From: Brachypodius melanocephalos
Taxonomy: Eukaryota; Chordata; Aves; Passeriformes; Pycnonotidae
NCBI GenBank assembly: GCA_013398615.1
Contig: VZSR01001685.1
Span: forward strand, 47,551,657-47,615,656
DNA: 64,000 bases
Reading direction: 5' to 3'
Every line of letters starts with the position of its first letter. The first letter of the stretch is position 1. The translations under genes and the position numbers were made by a program. The notes beneath the pieces are model-generated. The model saw only the letters and a list, made by a program, of their open reading frames with translations, made no database searches and was not told the DNA's origin. This document shows, piece by piece, positions 1 through 10,300 of the stretch.

Positions 1-599
1 CCTCAGAATTACAGGGAGCATCTCCAACCTTGCCCACTTGTTCTTTACATAGCATTTCTAAACCAGCAATATTGGAGCAGCTGGTTCAGAATATCAAGAT
101 CAGGACAAATTGTACTCGTTTTATGGCTGTCCAGCTCAAACACAGAATTTTGTGGTCAGGAGAGCACCTGCTTTTGGTTCACAGAGACCTTAATCCTGTG
201 TATGACAATGGCTCCTCCTCTGGGTGTCGGAAGAAGAAGAAGAGCTGATGCCAATGGCACAATTACTGTCTCCTAGGGGTTGGGGTGGTCCTGAATCCAA
301 AACAAGTGAAAACATCCCACAGTCTTCCTAATATCAGTGTTCTGAGCATCAGCCATTCCACCCATTCCAAGAGTATTCTGGTAACTGAGAAGCAGCTCAC
401 ACCAATGTCAGGACATGGCTTAACAGCTGTATGAACACATCACTGCTAAAAGAAAGCCTGTGATGAGCAAAATTTGGGAGTCACTGGAACCCATTGGAAG
501 CATCATTAAACAGTAAACAATTTGGAATTAGTTCAATGTCATAAAAAATGGTTAAATGTCAGTAAGTTCCCAATGTTATTGCTTTGTAAGATTTACCAG
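1..599. other. Unique DNA, no feature seen
   Basis: I see no repeat, RNA gene or exon here. The only open frame of note (72 codons, from position 30) ends in a lysine run made by a short AAG repeat and has no support as a gene. Confidence 0.6.
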
Positions 600-765
600 A
601 GAATTGTAAAATGCTTTGGGTTCGAAGGGACCTTAAAGGTTATCTGGTTCCAAACTCCCTGTCACAGACAGGGACACCTTGCACACCAGGTTGCTCAGAG
701 GCCCATCCAATCCATCCTTGGATACTTCTAAGGATTGAATATCCACTTCACTCAACCAAATTTAT
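600..765 (-). mobile_element. CR1 LINE 3'-end fragment
   Basis: Read on the plus strand this is the reverse complement of an avian CR1 3' end. The block GAAGGGACCTTAAAGG near 630 is followed by a 'tctggttccaaactccc' block, a 'cagggacacctt' block and 'aggttgctcagaggcccat', all in the order expected for a CR1 3' untranslated region. The element is severely 5'-truncated (about 165 bp) and carries many substitutions. The usual 8-bp tail repeat at its 3' end, near 600, is degraded to 'agaattgtaaaatg'. It codes for nothing. Confidence 0.75.
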
Positions 766-1255
766 GCCTCAGAAGGGTTTAGAAACACAAATAAGTGAAC
801 TGATGACTGTTGGTGGATCCACCACAGCAAACAAGGTGTGAGTCAGAGAACTGTGAGGAGCCCAGAGGCATCCAGGATGTCCACAGGGGGCTGACAGGCC
901 TGATGCAGGACCTTCAGCAGACCATGGTCTGCAATATACCCAGGGATGTGTGAAATGGTGCTGACTCCCCAGCTGAGAGACAAATAAGGGTCGGTGGACT
1001 TTCTTGTGTGCTGCATTCTACATAATGAAAAAGCCTATCTTCCAAGACAGACTTATTAAAAAAACAGCCACACAGGGGTTAAGGGGAAATAAGTTTTCAT
1101 CCTGTTTTTATGTAAATAGGCAGAGAGAGATAGTGATTTACTTAGAGTCACTGAGGAAGTCTGTGTTTCACAGACCTGTCTCATTCTGGTGCATCAATCA
1201 AAGGCCACACTCCCACAGCCTCCACCTGTGTGCACAGACACACCACAGTAGAGTG
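766..1255. other. Unique DNA, no feature seen
   Basis: No recognisable repeat or gene. Short open frames on both strands look like chance. Confidence 0.55.
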
Positions 1256-1293
1256 CACTGTCTGGAAAAGGGTTCACTGTCTGGAAAAGGGGT
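1256..1293 (+). repeat. 19-bp tandem duplication
   Basis: Two adjacent copies of a 19-bp unit beginning CACTGTCTGGAAAAGGG (1256-1274 and 1275-1293) differ only in the last two bases. This is a small local duplication, probably replication slippage. Confidence 0.85.
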
Positions 1294-1897
1294 GCAGCAT
1301 TCACCAAACACTCCCCAAATGCTGTATTAGGACTACAGATTTACAAGGGTGTGCATAAGACAAAGCCTCTTCTGGGTCACTCAAATTTTGCCAGAAAGAA
1401 GCTATATCAGGAAAGTGACTGAGATGAAGGAAACAAAAATACTGTTTTAAGTCCTCCTGGACTTCTTCCAGGATCTGTATTAAGCACTGCTGGCTAAACA
1501 TGAGAATTTTATTCTTCTCCTCCCTATTCTTCTCAAAAAGTGATGCTCCCATGCTGCTTCTGGGACACTGCACATAACTGTGTGTTGTGCCAGGAGTCAG
1601 AACGTTCTGACTCTGCCTGTAACACAGCCTCCCATCGGACAGCATCATTTCTGTGTGGTTAACATGGACACAGAAATGCTCTGCTTCCAGAGCCAAAGAG
1701 ACACAACCAGATCATTAATTATTTCCATACCTTCAAAAACTTCAGAGAGAAGTAAATAGTCATGGAAGCTCATGCCAGGACTTGGACCTCACACAGCAGA
1801 AAACTCTTGGTTTCATGAGAGCCCATCCTCTCAGGTCTCTCAAGCTCCTTTCTCTCAAGCCCTCCATCCTTCCAACAGATGGACACACGCTCCCAGA
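1294..1897. other. Unique DNA with an unsupported 131-codon antisense frame
   Basis: A minus-strand open frame covers 1301-1696. Its middle part is charged and glutamine/glutamate-rich (EKNREEKNK, then EEVQEDLKQ), which looks helical. I recognise no family, and I see no clear splice sites or promoter. I treat it as chance. Confidence 0.5.
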
Positions 1898-2464
1898 TTA
1901 GTGTAAATTTGCAGACAATACTAAGCCTGGAGCATGTGTCAATCTGTTGGAAGGGTGGAGGGCTTTACAGAGAGACCTGGAATGGTTGGATGGATGGGCA
2001 GAGTCTAACNNNNNNNNNNNNNNNNNNNNNNNNNNNNNNNNNNNNNNNNNNNNNNNNNNNNNNNNNNNNNNNNNNNNNNNNNNNNNNNNNNNNNNNNNNN
2101 NNNNNNNNNTCAGAGGTGACCTTATCACTCTCTACAACTTCCTGAAGGATGATTGCAGTCAGCTGGAGGTTGGTCACTTTCTCCAGCCAACAATGGACAG
2201 AACGAGAGGACACAAGTCTCAAGCTGTGTCAAGGGAAATATAGATTGGATATTAGGGAAAAGTTTTTCACAGAAAGAATGATAAAGTACTGGAATGGCCT
2301 GCCAAGGGAGATGGTGGAGTCACCATCCCTGGATGTGTTTAAAAAAAGACTGGATGTGGCACTCGGTGCCGTGGTCTAGTTGAGGTGCTAGAGCATGGGC
2401 TGGATTCGATGATCTTGAAGGTCTCTTCCAACCTAGAAATTCTGTGATTCTGTGATTCTGTGTG
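1898..2464 (+). mobile_element. CR1 LINE, 3' part of ORF2 plus tail, interrupted by an assembly gap
   Basis: This is the best-preserved plus-strand CR1. The left part (1898-2009) matches the region reading 'tttgcagacaatactaagcctgg' and 'acagagagacctggaatgg'. After the gap, 2110-2379 encodes the C-terminal end of the reverse-transcriptase ORF: residues YRLDIREKFFTERMIKYWNG then LPREMVESPSLDVFKKRLDV are the conserved CR1 C-terminus. The 3' untranslated region follows, with 'gatcttgaaggtctcttccaacc' at about 2410-2435, and the element ends in about three ATTCTGTG tail units near 2440-2464. It is 5'-truncated and cannot move by itself. The gap makes its true length unknown. Confidence 0.93.
2010..2109. 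other. Assembly gap of 100 N
   Basis: Exactly 100 undetermined bases, a standard placeholder for a gap of unknown size. It lies inside the CR1. Frames that appear to cross it have no meaning. Confidence 0.98.
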
Positions 2465-3455
2465 TGACATGTCCATTAGTGCCCTGCAGATGGGATGGGC
2501 ATTGATGGATCATTTGTCCTCACTGAGTGATTGTAAGGACTTCCCTTCCCCCATACTCTTACGATTTAAGATCTTCCCTCTTAAATTTTACATTTCCTCT
2601 CCTGCTAGATATACTTTTTCAGCTTCACTTGCGTGGGCAAGTGTTTGTCCCAAAGCAGCCTCTCCTCCCCCAGTTTCCTCTTCCCCCTCCTTACTTGCTG
2701 TGAATAAGACTTTTCTGTCTAAAGCAGCAGTTGCTGAAGAGCCTCAAGAGAACCCCTTTCTTGTCCTCTCCCTGTTTTGATGTACTTATTACCCTCTTGT
2801 TGGATCAATAGCCCATCTGCTTTTAGAAGTTTTCTAGCATTCTGATGCTAAATTAAAACAGTGAGAATCAATCCTCAGTTAATTTACCCAACCAGACAAT
2901 TTATATCTCTCTTCTGATCTGCCATCATGTGAATTTATACAATACTGACACTTAGGCCTTCCCAGACAAAGTAAGCACTTTTATAATATTAAATTACCCT
3001 CTTTATTAGTAACTCTCAAATGTGACAAACCAGAAGATTTATTGTATAATGTTGCATAGTCCTTGGTTGAACTTGTTAAAACTCACAGCTATTGTAATGG
3101 AGCAATTTGCTAATTAACAATGGATTTTGCTTGTTTTTAATGGACTTTGGGGATGCATTTTAGACTTAGATTAAGATTAGTGAAAAAAAAAAAAAAGAGT
3201 TCTCGTTAATTATTTCAAATTGAGTGTTATGCTAATAGTAAACAATTAGTTCTTTCCTGACTGAAAATTAATGTTCTATAAATAATTACAAAACCAAGCT
3301 GCTGTATGAGTCCCAAAAGGAGATGCCAGACTTAGAAAAGATTCATGACTCTTTCTTGTGGGTTAATCACCATGGCCTCACACTTTGTGAAAACTAGGCA
3401 TGAGCCTTTGTGGCTTCCTAGGGTTTTTCTACCCTGTCTGAAAAAAAATACATAA
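2465..3455. other. AT-rich unique DNA with one candidate conserved noncoding stretch
   Basis: Pyrimidine-rich sequence near 2520-2780 gives way to very AT-rich DNA from about 2820. A 13-base poly-A run begins near 3183. No exon or repeat family is recognised. The part from 2930 to 3310 is listed separately. Confidence 0.5.
2930..3310. promoter_or_regulatory. Candidate AT-rich conserved noncoding element
   Basis: A dense set of homeodomain-type cores and SOX-like sites. TAATTAACAATGG at 3111-3123 joins a TAATTA core to an ACAATGG SOX-type site; 'gctattgtaatgg' lies just upstream; 'gttaattattt', 'atgctaatag' and 'aacaattag' follow. Such clusters are common in vertebrate developmental enhancers but also arise in plain AT-rich DNA. 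Without an alignment this is only a guess. Confidence 0.2.
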
Positions 3456-3494
3456 AGAGAGAGAGAGAGAGAGAAAAAGAGAGAGAGAAAGAGG
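3456..3494 (+). repeat. GA microsatellite
   Basis: An interrupted (GA)n tract, with a short A-rich break near 3474-3479. Confidence 0.95.
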
Positions 3495-5400
3495 GATATA
3501 ACCTACAGAGGGTATTTTTGACAGCAAAGGTTACTGCTTGCCTATTCTTAGATCACTTCTCAAATCAAAGTCCAATTAAAATATTAGCATCCATCTTACT
3601 TGAGGTTTCTGCCTTGTAAGAAATATATATACTTTATACTTGCTTTTGTATAGGGAAAACTAGAAACAGAGAAAATTGAGTTATATCCATTGATCCCAGT
3701 TTAGTTTAGTTGATAAGGGCTGACATACATCGTCCTACAGACCACCTAATTCTCTCACTGAATTCCTAGGTGTTAAAATGATCCTTGATATGACTTCAAA
3801 TGTTTGATTATTCATTTTGATTAATATTAGCTTTTTCTCAGGACTCTAAGTTCTTCAGTGTCTTTCCACACCCTTACAGATGCCCTCTCCAGTCAGTGGA
3901 AATAGACACCTCTTGTGCTTAAATCAGCGAAAGATGGGATCTCTAAACTCACAGAGCAAAGGATTTCTCATTAGCAAGGGCAAAGTTCTTGTTGGCACAG
4001 GAAGCAGAACTCCTCTGGGCATCAGCATCACTTAAATAATAGGAGGACAAAAAGCCTTGCACCAGTTTGTCACAGCCCTGCATGACCATGACCATCACAG
4101 CCCATTCCTCTGCCAGAGCTGATGGGGTGCATGCTGTGCTGTGGGGTGGAAGAGCAATGAATGCAGCCAGCAACCAGGGCTCCCAGACTTTGCCTTCTCA
4201 GCAGAGGCAACTCTACAACATTCACAGACTTTTGGTCAGCAGTGAAAGAGGAAGAGCTGCCAGGAGGGTGACAGGCCTTGTTCCTCATGAACAAGTACAT
4301 CAGGACTTGATAGCACTGCTGGGGATTTCCTTCCATCCTGCTGCTCTGAGCTGTACCTGCCTCTCACAGAGACACTAATGCTTCTCCAAGACCAAGGGCA
4401 TCTCTCCCCAAACTGCAATTTTGCCATTTCCACCTCTGTACTTCGGATAACTACCTACTTGCCCTCCATCTGAAGCCTGGTCAACCATGAGCTGTGTCTT
4501 ACCCGGCACAGCAGAGCCACAGAAATCAATAAAATTTGCAATAGACTATTGCCTTACTTTCCTTCTCATTCCTGAGCATTGGCTTGGAGTCTGTCAAAGC
4601 CTGTGATAACTCCCTCCTTCCTCTGAGCTACTGCCTTATTCTAGCACGAGGGAACAAAATCAAAGATTCCTTACTAAAGATGTGACATTTTCTCTTTGTC
4701 ATCTCCTCTCTCTGTGCAGCCTCCATGCCTTGCTCAGACAGGGTGCTGTTCTCATCTCTTACCTTTGTGTTAGCCAGCTAAAAAATCTCCCCTGAACTCC
4801 TACAAACCAGCACTTTGAAGTGTCCAGAGACCTTTGTTAAAGAGCTGGTGACTCTTAATGCCCCAAAAGTATCCAAACCATAAAAACATCATGGGAAGGA
4901 AAATATAACAGCATTAGCTTAGAGTTGGATGAGTTTGTGTTTTCCTAGTGTACCTTCCAGACTTGTGTCAGCCTAAGATCTTCCTCGAAACCTGAGTCTT
5001 CAGGTGAGAGGGAGATGAATTCTGTGTGTTCTGTAAGTAAAATAGGATTTCAATTTGCTGTCAGAGCTTTAATTAAAACACTTATAGATCAACTTTACTG
5101 TGTCAAATTGTCTACACCAGTATTACTATAGGAAGATGAATGTTAGCTGTGAAAACAGGCAAATACACTCCTCTAGACTAATGAGTAATTTCATAGCCAT
5201 TGATTTTTGACTTTGAAAATTCTCCCACATGCTTCTGGGAATTGGAACTTGTTACAGGTGACCTCACAGTAGCTTTGGCAATTTTTTAAACCTTTTGTGA
5301 ATGTAGAAAAAGAGTAATTTTGCCCATTCAGGTTTTTCTGTGGCAGGCATTACATGTAAGCCCTTCCATCCCAGGTTCTGAAGCCCAGACTAATTGCTGA
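3495..5400. other. Unique DNA, no feature seen
   Basis: AT-rich at the left, then moderate GC from 3940 to 4440, where short overlapping open frames occur on both strands without any recognisable protein. No repeat family is recognised. Confidence 0.5.
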
Positions 5401-5458
5401 ATTACTATATTTAACATGTAATACAGGTAATTACTATATTTAACATGGAATACAGCAT
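5401..5458 (+). repeat. 29-bp tandem duplication
   Basis: Two adjacent 29-bp copies (5401-5429 and 5430-5458) share the core ATTACTATATTTAACATG and differ at about three positions near their right end. A local duplication. Confidence 0.88.
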
Positions 5459-6730
5459 ATGAGATACTGATAAAGAACCATGATCTCCTTCTGTAAGAGT
5501 AAGGACATAATTCTGCAGTTAGTCTGAGTATCAGCTTCCTTTTCCTTAATTATGAAAAGTCAGATTATGTATCAGGATAAATTTAGCCATTGGCATGAAT
5601 CTTTTTATGCCAATGAGTTACACTGAGAGAGCACAAAATGGAAGTAACTGTAACTGACTTGAAAACAGGTGTGTGATTTAGTACATAACAGACTATTGGA
5701 AATGGTTGCATAACTAAATGGGCAATTTTACAATTAAAATTAATCATTTAATCCATATAAACATTATGAAGCTTTTGGTAAATCCTGAGTGTTTGAAATC
5801 AGTCAATGCAGCACCTGAGCTCCTCAGAGTCCCTGAGACATCATCTTCAGACTGATTCCCCAGAGCAGCTGCTTTAGTGATGGCTGTCACTTCTCTGCTC
5901 TTTGCTCAGCCCAAGTGCAGCAGGATGTCAACCCTCCCAACATTCCTTGAGTGTGGAGGCACCAGCAGGAGTGAAGAGTAGGCTGTGCACAGGGTATCTG
6001 AGACATGGACAGACACTCAGCTTGTGATTTATGGGTGTCTAAGGGGAGTGTCCAATGCCACACAAGAAATGGTGGCAGAGCACCAGATTTAACTGAGACC
6101 CTGAGAACAGCCGAGCTCTGGGTTTCTGTAAGGACAGGTCATGCATGTTCCATCCCAGAAGCTACCCTGGGGTCACTCAGGATGGAAAGTTACAAGGAAT
6201 GAAGAAAGCAAGAATCACCAGAGAGACAGAGAAAAAGGAACATTTCTAGCCAAAAGAAAATGTTCTTGTGATGTCCATTGCTTTAAACTTGCACTACACA
6301 TCAGCACCATAATGATTGGATCGCTTGAAATGGCTGGCAATCAGGATGCGCCTCCTGGCAGTCCCTGGGATGGTCCATGGTGACATCTCCACCAGAACAG
6401 AAACAGAGTGCTGATAGTGTCAGCGTGTTTACATTGGCAGTGGTGGCAGAGAATGAGAGACACCAATCAGATGACACAAAAATGAGGTTCAGGGCAATGG
6501 TCAGGGTGGGTGTCACAGCTTCCTAGGGCAGCTGGACCTTGGTACAAAGGCTACAAAGGCAGTTGCCCAATGCTCCAGCCACTCCTACCACAAGACCTCA
6601 TGCCACAACAATTGTGCTCTGACCACATCTATTCAAGTAAATCTGGGCCTTATTGTAGCTGCATTCATCTATGATTTGAGTTAAACCCATCTCCTGGGGG
6701 AACTTTATGATGCTTGTATCCTCAATTTTC
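5459..6730. other. Unique DNA, no feature seen
   Basis: No recognisable repeat. Open frames of 65-80 codons at 6005-6516 on both strands match nothing I know. Confidence 0.5.
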
Positions 6731-7330
6731 TGTTCTGTTTATGCTGGATACTGAGTTCTACACCTTTAAGACTGGTTCTGAGAGCAAAGAGGAGAAAGAA
6801 GAAGTGCAGAGTTTGTTTTCAGAAACTGCACTCCATCCTCTGCATTCTGCTCCTGGGCTGTGCTGTCTATGGATGGACAGTGAGAGAGAGCTCTTCTTTG
6901 CTTTTTAGTTAGTTTTTAGCTAGCTGAGGCAGAGAAGTCCTCTGGACTGGGGTTATTTTTCTTTTCCTTGGAACTGTTTAAACCTTTTCCGGACTGAAAA
7001 ACCCAGAAAACACCTGGATCTCACAACTGCTGCCCACCAGGACAGAATTTTCCAATGCTGGAGGGACTGATAAGAGACTGGGCAAGCTGAGTTATACCCA
7101 CAGCAATGACTTTCTCAATTTTGAAATCTCTCTTCAGAAAGGTGAGGGGTTTTATTGTTTAATATTATTCTTTTTTTATACTTGTGAACATTTGTCGAAT
7201 AAACAGTTTTTTCCACTTTTCTCTAAGGAATTTTTTTCCTGAAACAGTTGGGGGAGGGGCCGCTTGAATTTGCTTTCTAGAGGGATCCCACTCAGAGGTT
7301 TTCTCCCAAAATTTGCCCTAAACCAGGACA
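6731..7330 (+). mobile_element. Solo LTR of an endogenous retrovirus (passerine type)
   Basis: This stretch matches, from memory, an LTR layout I associate with songbirds. It holds 'ctgagttctacacctttaag' near 6750, 'tttttagttagtttttagctagctgag' near 6903-6929, a proline-codon-like 'cccagaaaacacctgg' block near 7000, and a 3' part with 'gtgaggggttttattg' (about 7142), AATAAA at 7198-7203, 'gttgggggaggggc' (about 7248) and 'ccaggaca' at the end. Chosen ends begin TG and end CA, as LTRs do, but I see no matching target duplication, so both may be off by some tens of bases. No gag, pol or env sequence lies beside it, so it is a solo LTR. It codes for nothing. Confidence 0.7.
7198..7203 (+). promoter_or_regulatory. 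Polyadenylation signal of the LTR
   Basis: AATAAA in the 3' third of the LTR, followed by a T-rich stretch ('cagttttttccacttttctc'), the usual layout at an LTR R/U5 boundary. Whether it is used is unknown. Confidence 0.5.
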
Positions 7331-10300
7331 ACCTATTATAACAGAAAGACTACACCAGCATAGTTGCAATCAAGTGTCTGTCCCAGCTGGCTACAGGAAG
7401 GTGGGAAGGCAGCCTGGTGGTTATGCAGCTGTCAAGCAATAATCTAGCATTATCTGGGTCCCACATTCAATTAAAGAAACTGTACATATGCACTAGACAT
7501 GCAAATGCATTAATCTCATCCATTGGCTTTATTTATGTACTTAATATTAGTGGTAACTTTTGCCTTCTCCCATGATGCTGTCAAAGACATCCTGCCCATC
7601 ACTGCAAATGTGAGGACTTAATTCCAGCTACTGCATGCATGGCCTCAGGGCACCAAAGAGCAGAACAACAGTGTGGTTTGATTAACCGGGTTCCTGTCTC
7701 CATCGGCAGCTGAGTCCCCTTGAACAAACACAGTCCAGCTGCTTCTTGTGCCCTTATGCATTTAGATTTGCCTTTATTATACAATAAATGAGAAATCAAA
7801 AGTAAACAAGAAGGTGAGGGGTTTATTGAGCTCCTTTACTGTGACTACTGCTTCTACTGGCATTTCCTTTGACTTTTGACCTTGCTTGATGCGAAAGCTC
7901 TGGCCTCCTTGAAGCTAAGCTGCGGCTTTCTCTGAAGTACATGGGCTGTAATGTGATACCTGTGGATATGGTACCGAGGGTAATTAAGATGTTTGTTGAC
8001 TTTCGTTCTGCCCCACCAGTGTGTAACCATGTCTGTAGGAAACCAATATTTGCTGGCTGTTGAAGTGCCAAACATTGGTGCATAAAATCACCAAAGTTCC
8101 TGGTCTTCAGTGTTGCATGCTTCTTCATTACTAATTGAATAAAATTCAAGTCTGTGTGTTTGGCAAAGAGCACATGAATGTTCCATTTACAATGCAGGAA
8201 ATAAACATTTATAAATTGGTTATACAGTGAGGACAGTACTTGGCGTGCTCTTTAATGCCCAAGGCATCATGGAATTATTCAATCTGGCAAGAGTGAGGCC
8301 AGATGAAATACACTTGGCCAAATATCAGTCTCCTAGAAAATACTACAATGCACCCCAAACTCTGCTAATGCTAGTAATCAGTCCTCCACTGACTACAAGG
8401 GATCTGACCACACCTGATGGCTGACTTTTAACTTACAGTTTAGTGAGCTGAATCCTCTTCTTTATATCCTGACCAATTTTCAGTCCCATGGTCTCTTTTC
8501 ATTGCTGCATAAGTGATTTCATACCTTCACACATCTAGTGATCTTTCACAAAGCAGATGATTAAGCAATTTCTGGTTCTCCATCTTGTGGTCTAAACACC
8601 CTCAGCCTCTCCCTTTTTCAATTCTGTGGATACAGAACATAATTGAGGTTGTTGATCTCTTCTTGTTCTCCTCTCTATCTCACTTTCTACTGCATGCTAA
8701 TTTTGATGGTTGTCAGACTTCTTTCCTAGAGGGCACCGATAGACAAAATCATTGGGAAGTTGTCATAGATGTGAACAGTCAGGAATGGGCCAAACTGGAT
8801 GTTCTATGCACCTTTCTTACATCTGATTGCAAGGTCTGAACTGAGTCATCAACATAATCTTTCCAGTCTGATACATCTAGCATTTAGTGGCACTCACGAA
8901 TTTCTATCCACTTTATACACCTGTATAATGACAGGTAGCAGACAGAAGCAGTGAACTTTTATAACTCTGACAGCATGATCCATGAAATTCAGGTCCTTCC
9001 TTTGAGGCACAGAAGTAGAAGAAATTATTGTAATTTTCTTAATTGTACCTGGAAGCAAGTCTTACTTCAGGGAAATGAGACTGAAATTTTCCCCAGTATT
9101 GGATGTGGCAGCTCCAAGGGCACTGGAAAGTGACAGTACACTTCAGAAGAAGCATGAGAACTACTGGAAGCTGCTAAAACTAGACTACTGAGAATGAATA
9201 GTTTAGAAAATGTAGTAGTTAGCAGATTATTTGTACTGTAACTGATAACAAGGTCAGATCAACATTATTGCAGCATTGGGCTTGACTTTGCAAAAAGGGT
9301 TGATACTTGTAGATCAAGTCAAAATTCCACTTTCTGAATGAAAAGTTCACTAAGACCAAAATAAATCCAATTAAAAATGAATACTGAAGTGCAAATATGG
9401 GCTGCAAAGGTCAGCAAATGGCCCAGACAAAATTTACTTGGCAGAAAACGTGGCATTAATCACAAAATGAAAAGGGGTCCATTGCCAAAAGAATGTGGAT
9501 GTGCAGAGAACACACACAGCTTGAAGCCATCAGATTCATGCTTTCTATATATTCTATCAGACAGCACTCCAGTTAGTTCCTTGTAGCTGTTTACTTCTGA
9601 GTTAACCACCTAGATTCCTTTATCACCATTGGAGAGAAACAGGCTCTTCTGCGGCATAACTCACCTCACTGTGAAGTTGACATCTAAAACACATCACAGG
9701 AATAATGCTCTGAAAAGTACTATTTCTCTCCATCAGCCGTGAAAAAGCCGTGGTGACTGGCTGATATGCATATGCTTCTACACCATTGACATCTAAGCCA
9801 AAGCAAGATTAATCCAGGTTTTGTCATAAGCCAGGGACATGTCTACCCCTGCAATGCACCAATTATGGAATGAAAAGTTGCATAATCACCACTGCACTTG
9901 AGCACTGCAGAGTGTCTGAATTTGGGTGGCAGTGTAGGCACTGCAGTAATGTCACTACACTGCTCCAGGAACCTGTTTATTCCACACACACAAATACCCC
10001 AATTAACATAGCTCTTGGAGTCAGCTTTAAAAAAAGACCCCACACTTTTGGACTGGCAGCCTCAATCTACTAATTAATTACTTCATTTTTACACACATTG
10101 AGAGTCTTCTTAGATCCATGTTTTCTCCATCTTCCTGCATGACTCTTTTTCACATGATGGGGTGGCTACACTTCTGTAGAGCAATTCCCATAGCCTTGGT
10201 AATCTGCTGGAGCCTGCTAGTCAAGCAGCTGTTAACCAAATAATTCTGGACTGAATTTTCACATACCAGTGAAAACTATTTGGGTAATCCTTATATTAAC

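Noticed and set aside
1301..1696. 131-codon minus frame with a charged helical middle
   Set aside because: No known family, no promoter or splice signals.
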